From Stenurella melanura (lineage: Eukaryota > Arthropoda > Insecta > Coleoptera > Cerambycidae), in contig OY757310.1 in the NCBI GenBank assembly GCA_963583905.1, forward strand, positions 88,245,546 to 88,309,545: a stretch of 64,000 bases of DNA, written 5' to 3'. Numbering within the stretch: position 1 is the first letter of the stretch; every line of letters starts with the position of its first letter. The notes under the pieces were generated by a model that ran no database searches, was not told where the DNA came from, and worked only from the letters and a program-made list of their open reading frames with translations. The position numbers were made by a program, and so were the translations under genes. Positions 37,801 to 49,800 of this stretch are shown here, piece after piece.

Positions 37801-40800
37801 AAAAGAAGGAAACGTAGCAACATAAAAAGAGATAAAACATTTAGATCTTCCACTCCCTGATTCAAGAATAGGGTCCCTGTCCCTTGTAGATTCAGATTGA
37901 AATCCAAACTCTAATACAATACATTACCATTAGGTACGTAATTAATCAATGACCTTAGTTAGAAATTATATCATTGATATATTTTTTCATTCAAAATAAG
38001 TTTTTCTTATTAAATGCAAAAATAATAGAACCTGGGAACCTAGAAATGAATGAAAGAAATGAAAAGCAGTAGATTCTTATACTTGAATAGCTAACCTAAC
38101 CTCTAAAATAAATGTTTTAAACCAGACTTTAATCCTCATTGGTTGAAAACAAGTTAAAAAGGCGCGCGAAATTCAAATTTCGTTTGATGTAACAGAAATA
38201 CAGATTTTGCAGCTGAAACTTTCATGAAAGTTTCAAAAATATGGTAATTTTCAGATTAATCTGAAACTTTCATAAAATTCAGATATTTCAGAAATTTATG
38301 AGGGTACGTTGAAACTTTCAGAAATTTCAAATTGAAATTGAAACTTTCAAAATGAAATTTTAAATTTTGCATCACTGATCGGAAGAAAAGTATCGATACA
38401 AGTAAGTATTGATACTTTTAAGATAAAATCGATCATATTAGAAAAAAAAATGTTTCTGCAGATATTCATTTCATAATACAGTATATTATATTATTTAATT
38501 GAAATAAGAAAAATATGTGGGTGTATATGCCCAGACTATTTTGTGAAAAAATCGATTGTTACTTTGTGATAGTTACTCATTACGATATGAGAAAGGACAT
38601 CACTCTGTTTTCTATCACTGAATTTATTGTAACATACACGTTACTTTGGTACCTTAACGTACCATTTTCAAACCATTTTCTTATTCTTAAACTAGTGCGT
38701 TCATCGCTCTGTGATGTCATTTCACCATATTTCATCAGAGATTATCTCAACCAGAACAAAATGTTGAAATAAAGAAAACACCCAGAGATGTTTTCTTAAC
38801 CGTGCCTCAAGTCACCGAAAATCCAGGATTATTTTGTGTTAGATAAAGAGAAACGAGACCCTACAGTTTGTAGTGACATCTGAACTACTTTTTCGGGATA
38901 ATTATATAATCAAAAGTATTCCATAGTAAGCAGGGTTTGCAAGCTAAATGGGCTAACCCACCGAACTACCAGATAAAGCTGCTACTTAGTTTTTGAACAC
39001 ATCAACAGTATTATGTACCATTAGTTCTGGTTTGCCATTGAGCGATTTAATACTTCCACTTCTCCACACATCGCAAGATTCATTTGTGTTATAAATAGGA
39101 CAAATATTTAATATGTTGGATGATCTGGTACTTATTTAAAATGTACGTCTCAAATTTTAGAGTTTCTGGTGTTCAGTTGGAATCAATTGCTGGTGATTTA
39201 CTGTCAAATCTGTTTTCCGTGTTAGAAAGGCCAGTATCCGAAGAAAATGAATATGTCATGAAAGGTAATGTGCCATACCAATAACCCCTTAATAATAATT
39301 CTCGTAATAATTTATTTTTTGCAGCTATGATGAGAACCTTTTCAACATTACAAGAAAAAGTTATACCATTTTTAAATGTTGCCTTACCGAAACTCACTGA
39401 AAAGTTGCAGATGGTAACCAAAAACCCCTCGAGACCACATTTCAATCATTATCTGTTCGAGACTTTTTCATTGGCTATAAGGTAATTCAATATAAACATA
39501 AATAAACACTTAACAAACTTTGATTCTCTTACAGGATTGTTTGTAAAGCAAATCCAGCTGCAGTTACATCATTTGAAGACATTTTATTCCCAATTTTCCA
39601 AGGAATTTTGCAACAAGATATCCAAGGTATTTAAATTATATGTATATCTGCTTATCAAAGAGGTTGTCTATATCAAAACTACTTACTCCCAAACAAAATT
39701 GTATTGTTTGACAGTTATTACTATTTGATAGAAGCTGTCATAAACTAGATATGCTGCCGCTGAACATTGTCATTGAGCGAATGTCCATAGATATATTCAT
39801 TAAGGACCATCCATTAATTATTTCATACTTTGAGAGGAGAGGAAGGGGTTCACAAAGTGTGACAGCTAAGGGGATCGTCAGACTTTTGCGATACATTTAA
39901 AAAAAAATGAAAACAATTATGTCTGCATTACCTACCACATGCAGTGCCGGATTTCGCAATATGGCCGCCCTGGGCAAGATTTGTACGACACCCCATCTCT
40001 GCTATCCAATTCACATAAATGAGAAAAAAAGAAAAGAAAAATAAAAAAATTAAATAATTATTTATTTCTTGAAATTACAATTTCTTAATAAAATTTTACT
40101 TTCCTGGTCTTCCTATCAGCAAATTTTCTTATTAAGTCAGAGCGAAGTTCATGTTTTCTGCAATTTCATTTTCGATTGACGTAGTTGCTGAGTTAATTAA
40201 TCTGGATTAAGATATTGTCAATACCAGAAAGGTTTTTATCAGCTTAAGCTTAGAAGAACTCTTCTCCCTACCAGCTACTGTTACAGGTATTGTTATTAAT
40301 ATTCTCAATATAATCCATAAATTTGGATACAGTTCCTGAATATTACGAGCTTTAATGAAATTCAAAACGTAGCTCCCTATGTTGCTTCTGTGAGTAACAT
40401 CATCTTGGTCAGATAAAAAGAATTTCACGGTTATTTCATTACACAACAAACAATCATCTATATCTGATTTTTTACCCAACAGTTAGTTTTAATTTGAAGG
40501 TCATCACAGTAGCAGAGTTTGCGAAGTTCTGGTTTTTTGTTTCTTTTTCTCTATCTTGTTTCCAAAGATACTTAAATTTATTATAGTTTTAATTACTGAC
40601 AAAACGTAAAGAAATAGATAATTCACAAAATTAATTCATCACTGGAGTAGCCAACATTGGGAAAGGAAACAAAGCAATCGGATTTTTAAAAAATTGTGCA
40701 TGCATATGCTATTAATTTTTTTGATGTTTTGCGAAACTGCTTTATTATCACAAAATTAAATTCACCTGTTTTTGTAGCAGAAAGGGTCTCAAATATTTTT

Positions 40801-43800
40801 GAAATTGATTTATTATGAAACTCAGTTGTTAATTCTGGAAGCATTAAAATCTGAGTGTTCCAAAGAACTAATTACCCATATGGTTTAAATAGATTATTAG
40901 AGTATTTTTAAATTCGGTGTTGAACATTATCAAAATCCATATACAGGGTGATAGTATTAGGCATATGCCAAAAGACAAAAATTGAACTCGTTCCTGACTT
41001 TTCTTTCTTTTCTGGTACTGAATTGTGAAAACCTCTATTAGTGAAACATGTCTACTAAATTTTGTTCGATTTGGTAAAGCCAATCAAAAGACATGATCGA
41101 CCGAGATTTTGGCAAAAAATAAAAAAACACGCTGTATAATCAGAAACAAAGGGCACTTGGGATATAATAAAGGATATTTTTTTAAATCGTCTTGGGGTAC
41201 TGTAATCAGTCAATCGCGAAACACCCTGTATAGCAGTTCTTGATGTTTAAAATAAAATATACAGGGTGTTCCAGAATTGAGTTCCCGGACGGGAACTTGT
41301 GATTCCTGAGTTCATATAACCCTACTTACCTTCGTCCAAAAATCCATCCCTGAGGAAGTGCATCCTCTTAAAGTGAGAGAGAAAAAAACATGTATTTCCA
41401 ATAATTTCCGTTAATATTGAAGATAAAATTTTCAAATTTTGGTGGGAGCTATATCTCTGTAAGTACTCTATGTAAACTTGCCAACAACCAAATATCTTTT
41501 GTTTCTCATTTTTTTTTCATAATAATTATCATTTGTTTGGCTATATTTTCTTAATTGCCCTGTAAAATTACTGAATACTTGAATATTTTTGCAAAGCATT
41601 GAAAGGGCTGCCCTTAAAATTGTTTGTAATATTAATCAAAATACAAGGAATTATCGTTTTTTCCTTCATTTGTATTTAACATTTATTTACAATTCTAGAA
41701 TAAAATGTTGTAATAACAGAAAATTACAGTTTATTTAAAAAAATACATTAATAACAAATGCTCCACATGACATCCACCTATTTTAGTACACAAATTAATG
41801 CTGTTAAAATTTTGTGTAATATCAACGAAAAATCAAGAATTATTAGTTTCTCTCTGCAGGTCATAGGTGCTTATGAAACAGGAAACCTGTTGCATTTGAG
41901 AAACAAAAGATATTTAGTTGTTATCAAGTTTACATAGAGTACTTATAGAGATGTCCCACATAACAAAATGAAATGCAATGTACATACATTGTATCCTCAA
42001 TCTATGGATATGTATATCCACAAGATGGAGAAAGTATATCTAATGTACATCTAATGGAGAGTGGAATTAACATTTCCAGCATATACATTTGTCGCCGACT
42101 TCCATATCTATTTTATATCCAGTGAATCTACATAAACATATGCAATGTACATTCAGTGGATATGAAACACGCATCATGTACAGAATCGCATATTTTATGA
42201 ATATACATTACATATCTCTGAAGTAGTTTCCACGGACATCAAAACAGTTATTGAACACTGCACTCGATGCGCGTTGCCCCAGTCATGTTGGCATCATCGG
42301 GAGATGATTAAAACGAACAGTTTTAATCATCTCGATGAGACCAACATGATTGGAGCAGCACGGATCGAATGAAAATGTTCAAGTGTTTTGATGTTCGTGG
42401 GAACTACTTCAGAGGTATCCAATAATATCCATATAGGAGGTAATAAAACACAGATAGCTTAATAAGAAATATATTTTATATAACTATTTTAAACATACAC
42501 AAACTTTGCAAAATAACTTAAATTATTACACAATATTTAAATTTTTCAATATTTACGTATACTTTTTTACCTTCCAGTAGTTTAACAAATTGTAAACATG
42601 TATAATACCTACTATAGTTACTCATGCCCTACATATGTGTTTAAAACATTCTCAACCATCAGTAAGTTATATAATATGAACGTATGTAATTTTTATTCAC
42701 TATATTTATAAAATGCATACCCAATATGACATGACAGCAAATGTTTAGGCCTCTGTCACTTTCTGCCATCTTAACTAAACACACACCTGCCACAATCAGT
42801 TAAATATGAAACTTGCAAATTTTCTAACCCTAAAAGAGTATGTATTTACAAATCTAAAGAATTGCATTATAATAAATTTACTCTTACATGATGGGACCTT
42901 CATGCAAATGTAACAGCATAATATAGCAATAAGCAAATATAAAATCCAGAGTATGAGAAAGAGTTAACTTCCATCACACATAAACACTATGAACACAACA
43001 GTACAGGGCTTAATGACTGCCGGCGCCGGCTGTTGCGAATTACAATCTGTAAACAAATTATGTCTGGTGCGCCGACGTACTATGCCATAAATTAGTAGCA
43101 CATGCGCATCAGATAATGAGATAAAATTTGTATACGCATATAATTTAATTATACCTTAATGGACATGTTATATATAAACCATTATGCAGCAATATACAGT
43201 GTATATGACGCTGATGGATATCAGTAGCTGAATATACATTTCATATCGTATGTATATTTAACAATGCATATTCAAATTCCAACACCTAATGTATATGCTA
43301 TGGATGTACATGTCCATGAAATGTTATGTGGGGTAGGTCCCATTAAAACTTGAAAATTTTTTGTTTAATATAACGGAAATTATTGGAAAACATTTTTTCG
43401 CTCTCACTTTAAGAGGATGGGTAATTTGGGTTATACGGGCCCAATACGAACTCAGGAAGCACAGGTTCTCGTCCGGGAACTCAATTTTAGGACACCCGGT
43501 ATGTACATTTTAATGTAATGTTAATTTAAATGTTACAGAATTTATTCCATATGTCTTCCAAATATTATCATTACTCATGGAAAATACACCTCCCGGGGCA
43601 ATTCCTGAGCCATACATGCAGCTATTACCTTGCCTATTGGCTCCAGTTTTGTGGGATCGTCCAGCAAATATCGCTCCACTTGTAAGGCTGTTAAGTGCTT
43701 TTGCTACCCAGGCAGCTCCTCAAATTGTGGCCGAGGATAAATTGGTATGTAGCATATCTGCTTTTATTAAAAAAAAAGGGCAGTACTTTACCAAGTACTT

Positions 43801-46800
43801 ATTATTTCTAGGGTGGATTTTTAGGTGTGTTTCAAAAACTAATAGCATCAAAATCAAATGATCATGAAGGATTTCATCTTATGCAGAGTATAATTCAACA
43901 TTTCCCAACGTAAGTACTAAATGTAAGATTTGCCAACAGACTCATTTTATTTTGTATTTACAGGGAGGCACTGGCACCTTATCACAAACAAATCTTCTTT
44001 CTACTCTTCCAGAGGTTGTCTTCTAGCAAAACTACAAAATATGTAATTAACTTAATAGTGTTCTTCTGTTTGTATATCGTTAAATATTCAGCTAGTGATC
44101 TTATAACAACAATTGATGGAATACAGGCACAGTAAGTTTTATTTTATACGATAAGCCATATCATAAAAGCTTTCAAGTATATGTAAATTATTCTATATAC
44201 AGGGTGTTTGGTAAAGCGATGCCACCCTTAACAGGGATGCATAAGAACTCATTTGGCAGCTATATGACCAAACGTACCTATATGAAAAATGTTATGGTTT
44301 TTTTTATAATGGTGATTTTGTATTTATTTAAATCTCCATTTGCATCATTTATGTAAATATTATGCACTTATATTTTGATATTCTGAAATATTTTTTTCGT
44401 TATCCGATATATACTTTGAATAGAACAAAAATGAGAAGTTTTTGTTGGCTCAAAAAAATCTGTATTTATAGAGAAAAAGTTGTAATGGTAATTTAAGACA
44501 TCGAATTTCAGTCTTATAAAAAAATTTTAAAAAGTCTCTCGGAGTTGAAATTATTTTGAAAAGTTTTCTATCTTATTCTCATTATATAGTACAGGGGAAT
44601 CAAATTAGGCAAAAAAGGATCCGAACTTAGGAAAAATTCCTCGATCAATGATTTTAGTTGGAACGTGTTTAGAAAGGTGTGAAGAACAAAATATCATAAT
44701 GCCACTGCGAGAAATTGTGTGGAAAATTTTTTATTAAACAATTTAGGTGCAAAAATACGACATTTCATGAATAACTTTTTAAATTCAATTTGTATGAAAA
44801 AACCATTGGAAAGAACAGAAAGTTTTACGAAAGTAACATTTTTTTTTTTTTTTTTATTTAACAAATAATCGCATTAACCTCATGGAGCGAGGTACAGTGA
44901 AAAATAAATTATATAATTGTATAATAACTTACAATGAAGATATTAAATTCTTGACATGACATTAATATCAGACAAAAATAATAATAAGTTCTTTATGTCA
45001 CTATCAGCTAAAATTTTGTTTAGTTCTTCCGGTATTTGTCTGTTTGATCTATGGAACTGGTATTTAGGGCACTCCACTAAAATATATTTAACAGTCACTT
45101 TTGTTTGGCACACTTCACACTGAGGTTCTTCACTACGATTGATGAGGTACTCATGTGTAAGTCTAGTGTGGCCTATTCGTAGCCGCGTCAGGATTATTTG
45201 GTTTCGTCTACCTTTAGGGGCTAGAGACCATGGTTTGACTGAAGCTTTGACTTCGTTTAGCTTAGTTCTTTTCTGTTCCCATTCATATTGCCACTGTTTT
45301 TGTATTAATTTCTTTACGTATTGCTTCAAGTCCGTATGTAGAGATGTGGTCACAACCGTAGAGTTTACACTTGAAGTAGCGTCTCGTGCAGATCTATCGG
45401 CCTGCTCATTACCTTGTATCCCAATGTGAGAAGGTATACCCACATAACTGTGACAGATTTATTGTTCTCCTGCAAGAGGAATAGTTCCTCTTTAATTAAT
45501 CTCAGTAAAGGGTTATTGGGATACAGTTGTTTAATTCCATAGATGGCACTCAAGGAATCTGTTATTACTAAAGTTTTCGGACTGTCATGGATGCTAATGT
45601 ACTTTAGTGCTTCTAAAATGGCATATATTTCACCTGTAAATGTGCTGCTGTTTGCTGGTAACTTAAATTGATGTTGTGTTGGTGGTTATAAATGCTGCGC
45701 CGACAGATTCTTCCGTTTTGGATGCATCAGTGAAAACTTGGCTGTATTCTTGGTACTGGTTAATTATGTCATAGAATTGTCTTTTTAGGATCTCGTGATT
45801 GGTGTCCTGTTTATTGTATTGTGTTAGTTTGGTGTCATATACTGGTAAGGGTATTGTCCATGGAGGGTGTGTTTTGATATTCAAGGGATAGGTGTTGGGA
45901 ATAGTTACGTTCAGGTTAGCCAGGTATTTGTTTATTCATTGGTAGAATGGGGGTTTTATTTTTCTTCTGCTCTCATATATGGAAAAGTAACATTATTATG
46001 TGATATGTTTTTCGAATTAAAATTGAGCGAGCAGTAATTTGTTAAGTAAGACAAATGTAGGAAAATTTATGCGCTACAACTTTGCTCTCCTGACATTTTT
46101 TACCAAAATACATAATTTTTCCTCGATATAGAGAAATATGCGAAAAAGCGCTAAAATTCATATGTATGTATATATTTTTCAAAAACCGCCCGTTCTTCAT
46201 CTAGCTAACACTAACTTACTGTCCAAATTTCAATACAATCAGACTTTTCGTTCTTAAGTTATTGTGCTTATAAGAAACATGATTGACGAACGGACAGACA
46301 GACAGACGGATGGATATTTTGAAAGTTGTCCATAATTTGATCACCAACATAGTGATATGAAAATGTTTTTTCTACGAGCGATATTACCGGTTTTAGAAAT
46401 GTGCCGATCGAATGCAATATACTTTTCGTTTCATATTTGTGAAAAGTATAATAAGTGAACACTCCTGGTCGATTCACTGAACATCTGTGGAAAAAAATGA
46501 TGAAAGTTGAATTTGCCTTTGAGATAATCCACAAGTATATTTTCAGCCTCAAATCGAGGGTCCCTATCCTCATTATACTCTTCACAAATATAAAATGAAG
46601 AATATATTGCACTCAATCGGCACATTTCTAAAACCGGTAATATTGCTCGTAGAGAAAAACTCCGTCCGTCCGTTGGTCCATCGGTCCGTCCGTCTGTCGG
46701 TCTGTCTGTATGTCTGTCTGGCGGTCGATCGGTCGGTCCATCGGTCGCTCCATCCGCCCGCCCGCCACTATCACTTAAGAACGAAAAGACCGATTGTATT

Positions 46801-49800
46801 GAAATTTGAACAGTAAGTTAGTGTTACCTAGAGGAAGAACCTTATTAGTTTTTTACAAAATCGATCAATAAATAAAAAAGTTATTAATTTTTGAAATGAA
46901 AAAAAAAATTGTTTTGTAATTAAACAAAAAATTTTTGAAACTAATATCATTTACAAAAAAAAAACTGTGAAGAGTATCCTATAGAATGTGCAACAATTAT
47001 ATAACAAGTGCAGTAAATCGGCAAAGAGTATAATGGTTAGCTTGTTTTTAAAATACAGCTGACTGTGAATGATATTTATATATTGTAGATTGTTTAAGGG
47101 GTCATTCGGCAACCCTTGTTCACATCGGCCCAAAAGATCCTTACAATTAGTTGTTGCTCAGGGCGCCCAATCTTCTTACAAAGTTTGTGATTTTCCAGGT
47201 GGCTAATTTTCTTGTCTTCAGGCGTTAATTCCACTTTTCTATATATTTTAGCCTCTTGCATTCGCAAAGAATATGTTCCGCAGTTCATATTGCAGTGTTA
47301 CACTGTCTGCACGTATTATCGACTGATATTTATATATTAAAAGGCAACGAGAGTTAAATAATAAAATAAAATAAAAATCATAGGGTGCAAAAGTTTTGGC
47401 ACCCTAATGAAATGAATACTTTGAATACATTCCACACCATTTCGTAACATATCTTTTATCTAATCCCCAGTAGCACAAACATATTGGAAAAATATTGTTT
47501 CCACATATCGGCCCGACATGTAAACGACAGATTTTTTTATATTGGTGAAATATAGTTTTATAATATCGGCACAATAAATAACTATGATATTTCCCCAATA
47601 TTGTGTTGAGATATAGGTCCAACGTTGAAACACATCAATGGGCCAGTGCTGGTAAATTGATATTGGTACAATATAGTTTTATAATATCGGCATAATAAAT
47701 AACTATGATATTTCCCCAATATTGTGTTGAGATATAGGTCCAACGTTGAAACACATCAATGGGCCAGTGTTGGTAAATTGATATTGGTACAATATAGTTT
47801 TATAATATCGGTACAATAAATAACTATGATATTTCCCCAATATTGTGTTGAGATATAGGTCCAACGTTGAAACACATCAATGGGCCAGTGTTAGTAAATT
47901 GATATTGGTACAATATAATTTTATAATATTGGCAGTATGTAATGAAAACGATGCTGGTTACATGTGCTATCAACATATTGTGCCAATACTCTATAAGTAT
48001 ATTCTACCAATATCAATTGCACAATACTGACACACACTAGTGTTTTTAGGGGTAAAACTATATTTCAATATATTGTATATTCCAAATATTTACTACAATA
48101 CGGTCATATATAATTATACCTTAAACAATCATACACTTCAAACATAAAAAATAGTTGAACCTAAAAAGATATTCTTCTAAACAAAGAGGACGATATGTTT
48201 CGTAAAAAATGACCCTAAGAGTTTGCTTTTGAGGGACAGATATTGATTGTAATAAGTGTATGGACTATGTCTTAGACACATTCAGATAATATATGAAATG
48301 TCAACAGATAGAACAGTCAAATATATAGAATAAATTAAACCAGTCAACACTGCTTATGCCAGCATTGCCAGACCGAACTTAAAAATTCCTACTTTTATAT
48401 TTTGTCCGCCATTTTCAAAGTGTTCTTTAAGAGTTACGACGTGCAACCAAAGGTTCCCTATCTTACTTTTTGATGCTCTATCCAAATCCGAAGTCGAAAT
48501 TTTAAAATTCCTAAACACAAAACATTAACACACACATACAGACTTATAGAATTCATATACCTAAGTTTTAAATTTCGGTGATAAAATATTAAACAATACA
48601 AAAGCTTCGACCCTTGGGGCGATAAAATGTCCTTGGCATAGACAAAAATAAAATACAATATTTGATAAAAAAATATTTTATTATTATTAATGAGGGTGTA
48701 CATCAGCGACCTTCTTTTTAAATTCTGATTTTCAAACTACTGGTGGGATTATAGGTCGATGGAAAAAACAACAACGCACTTATTGAATTTTATGTCGACG
48801 TTTCGAAAAATTTATTTCTTCACCCTCAAGGCTCACTGTAATTTATAAAACACAATTATTTTATTGTATATTAAACAAGGTTGTACTTAAATTACTTTTA
48901 CATTCATAATGCTGTTTATGTCTACAATACAAGAGTTAGTTACGAAACACGATATAATAATTATTTTTTCTTCAAACGTCAAAAAAACATGACATTTCTT
49001 ACTGACTTCATGACATAAAAGTTTGACATTTCAGTCGGCTGTGCTTTGCCATTAGCAACAGAGTAAAAGTACTTTTTCTTCCGCTCACAGCTACTTTTAC
49101 TTACAGTTTCCATAGCAACGCATATATTGTTAAATACGCCGGCCATGCCATATTAATACAATACGTTTTTGGTAGTAAAATTCGAAGATATTTATCTTTA
49201 TTTTTTTAATAGTTAATCGAAGTTTGAAGAAAAAATAGCATGTCTTATTCGGTGTAACTTGTTGTGATTCGTCTGTAATTGCAGGCTCATCACAAAAGTA
49301 TCAATTTTTCACCTAATAAAACAATATACTATTAAGTAAACTTAAAATGGCAGCATATTGGCTCAATAAGGACAACCATCATACAAAACTGACTACACCT
49401 TGATTGAACGAAAACTAAACATTTATTAGGTAAATAATAAATTGCTTACCAGAATTGTAGGTAATTCTGTAGATTACTGGAAAACTGGAATTTTCACGAA
49501 CTGATTTTTGGAAAACCCTATTTTGGGATCATAAAACACGAATCTACATTATAATTTTGCTTGCACACAAATAAAACTAATTGCAGAATCGTGTTCTACG
49601 CCCCCAATAAACTTTCCTAATAAAAAGTTTCGCGAAAATTCTAATTTTCCAGTAATTTAATTTTACAGCCTCCTCAAATATACTTTCTCAATTAATAATT
49701 AAGGTGCATTTGTACCATTAACCTTACCACATTTTGTCAATACTTACAGTTTATCAAACGAGTCCTTCACTCTTTCACCACAAGTCACAATAATCGAATA

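Larger units (their letters stand above)
36134..38377. mobile_element. Non-autonomous hAT-type element, 2244 bp, CAGTGATGC ends
   Basis: The element begins CAGTGATGCAAAATTT and ends with the inverted AAATTTTGCATCACTG. It is bounded by a perfect 8-bp duplication, ATCGGAAG. Subterminal zones on both sides (about 36140-36380 and 38195-38360) are crowded with GAAACTTTC, TGAAATTTC and their complements. The interior holds a foldback (36535-36920) and a five-unit tandem array (36975-37560). No transposase frame is present. It lies in exportin intron 10. Confidence 0.85.

Noticed and set aside
43801..43861. Extension of exportin exon 14 through the following intron
   Set aside because: Reading through inserts residues absent from the family and stops; GT at 43745 and AG at 43811 restore the conserved frame.
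46595..46816. 73-codon ORF rich in Arg, Ser and Val
   Set aside because: It is the translation of the GTCC/GTCTGTC microsatellite inside a hairpin.
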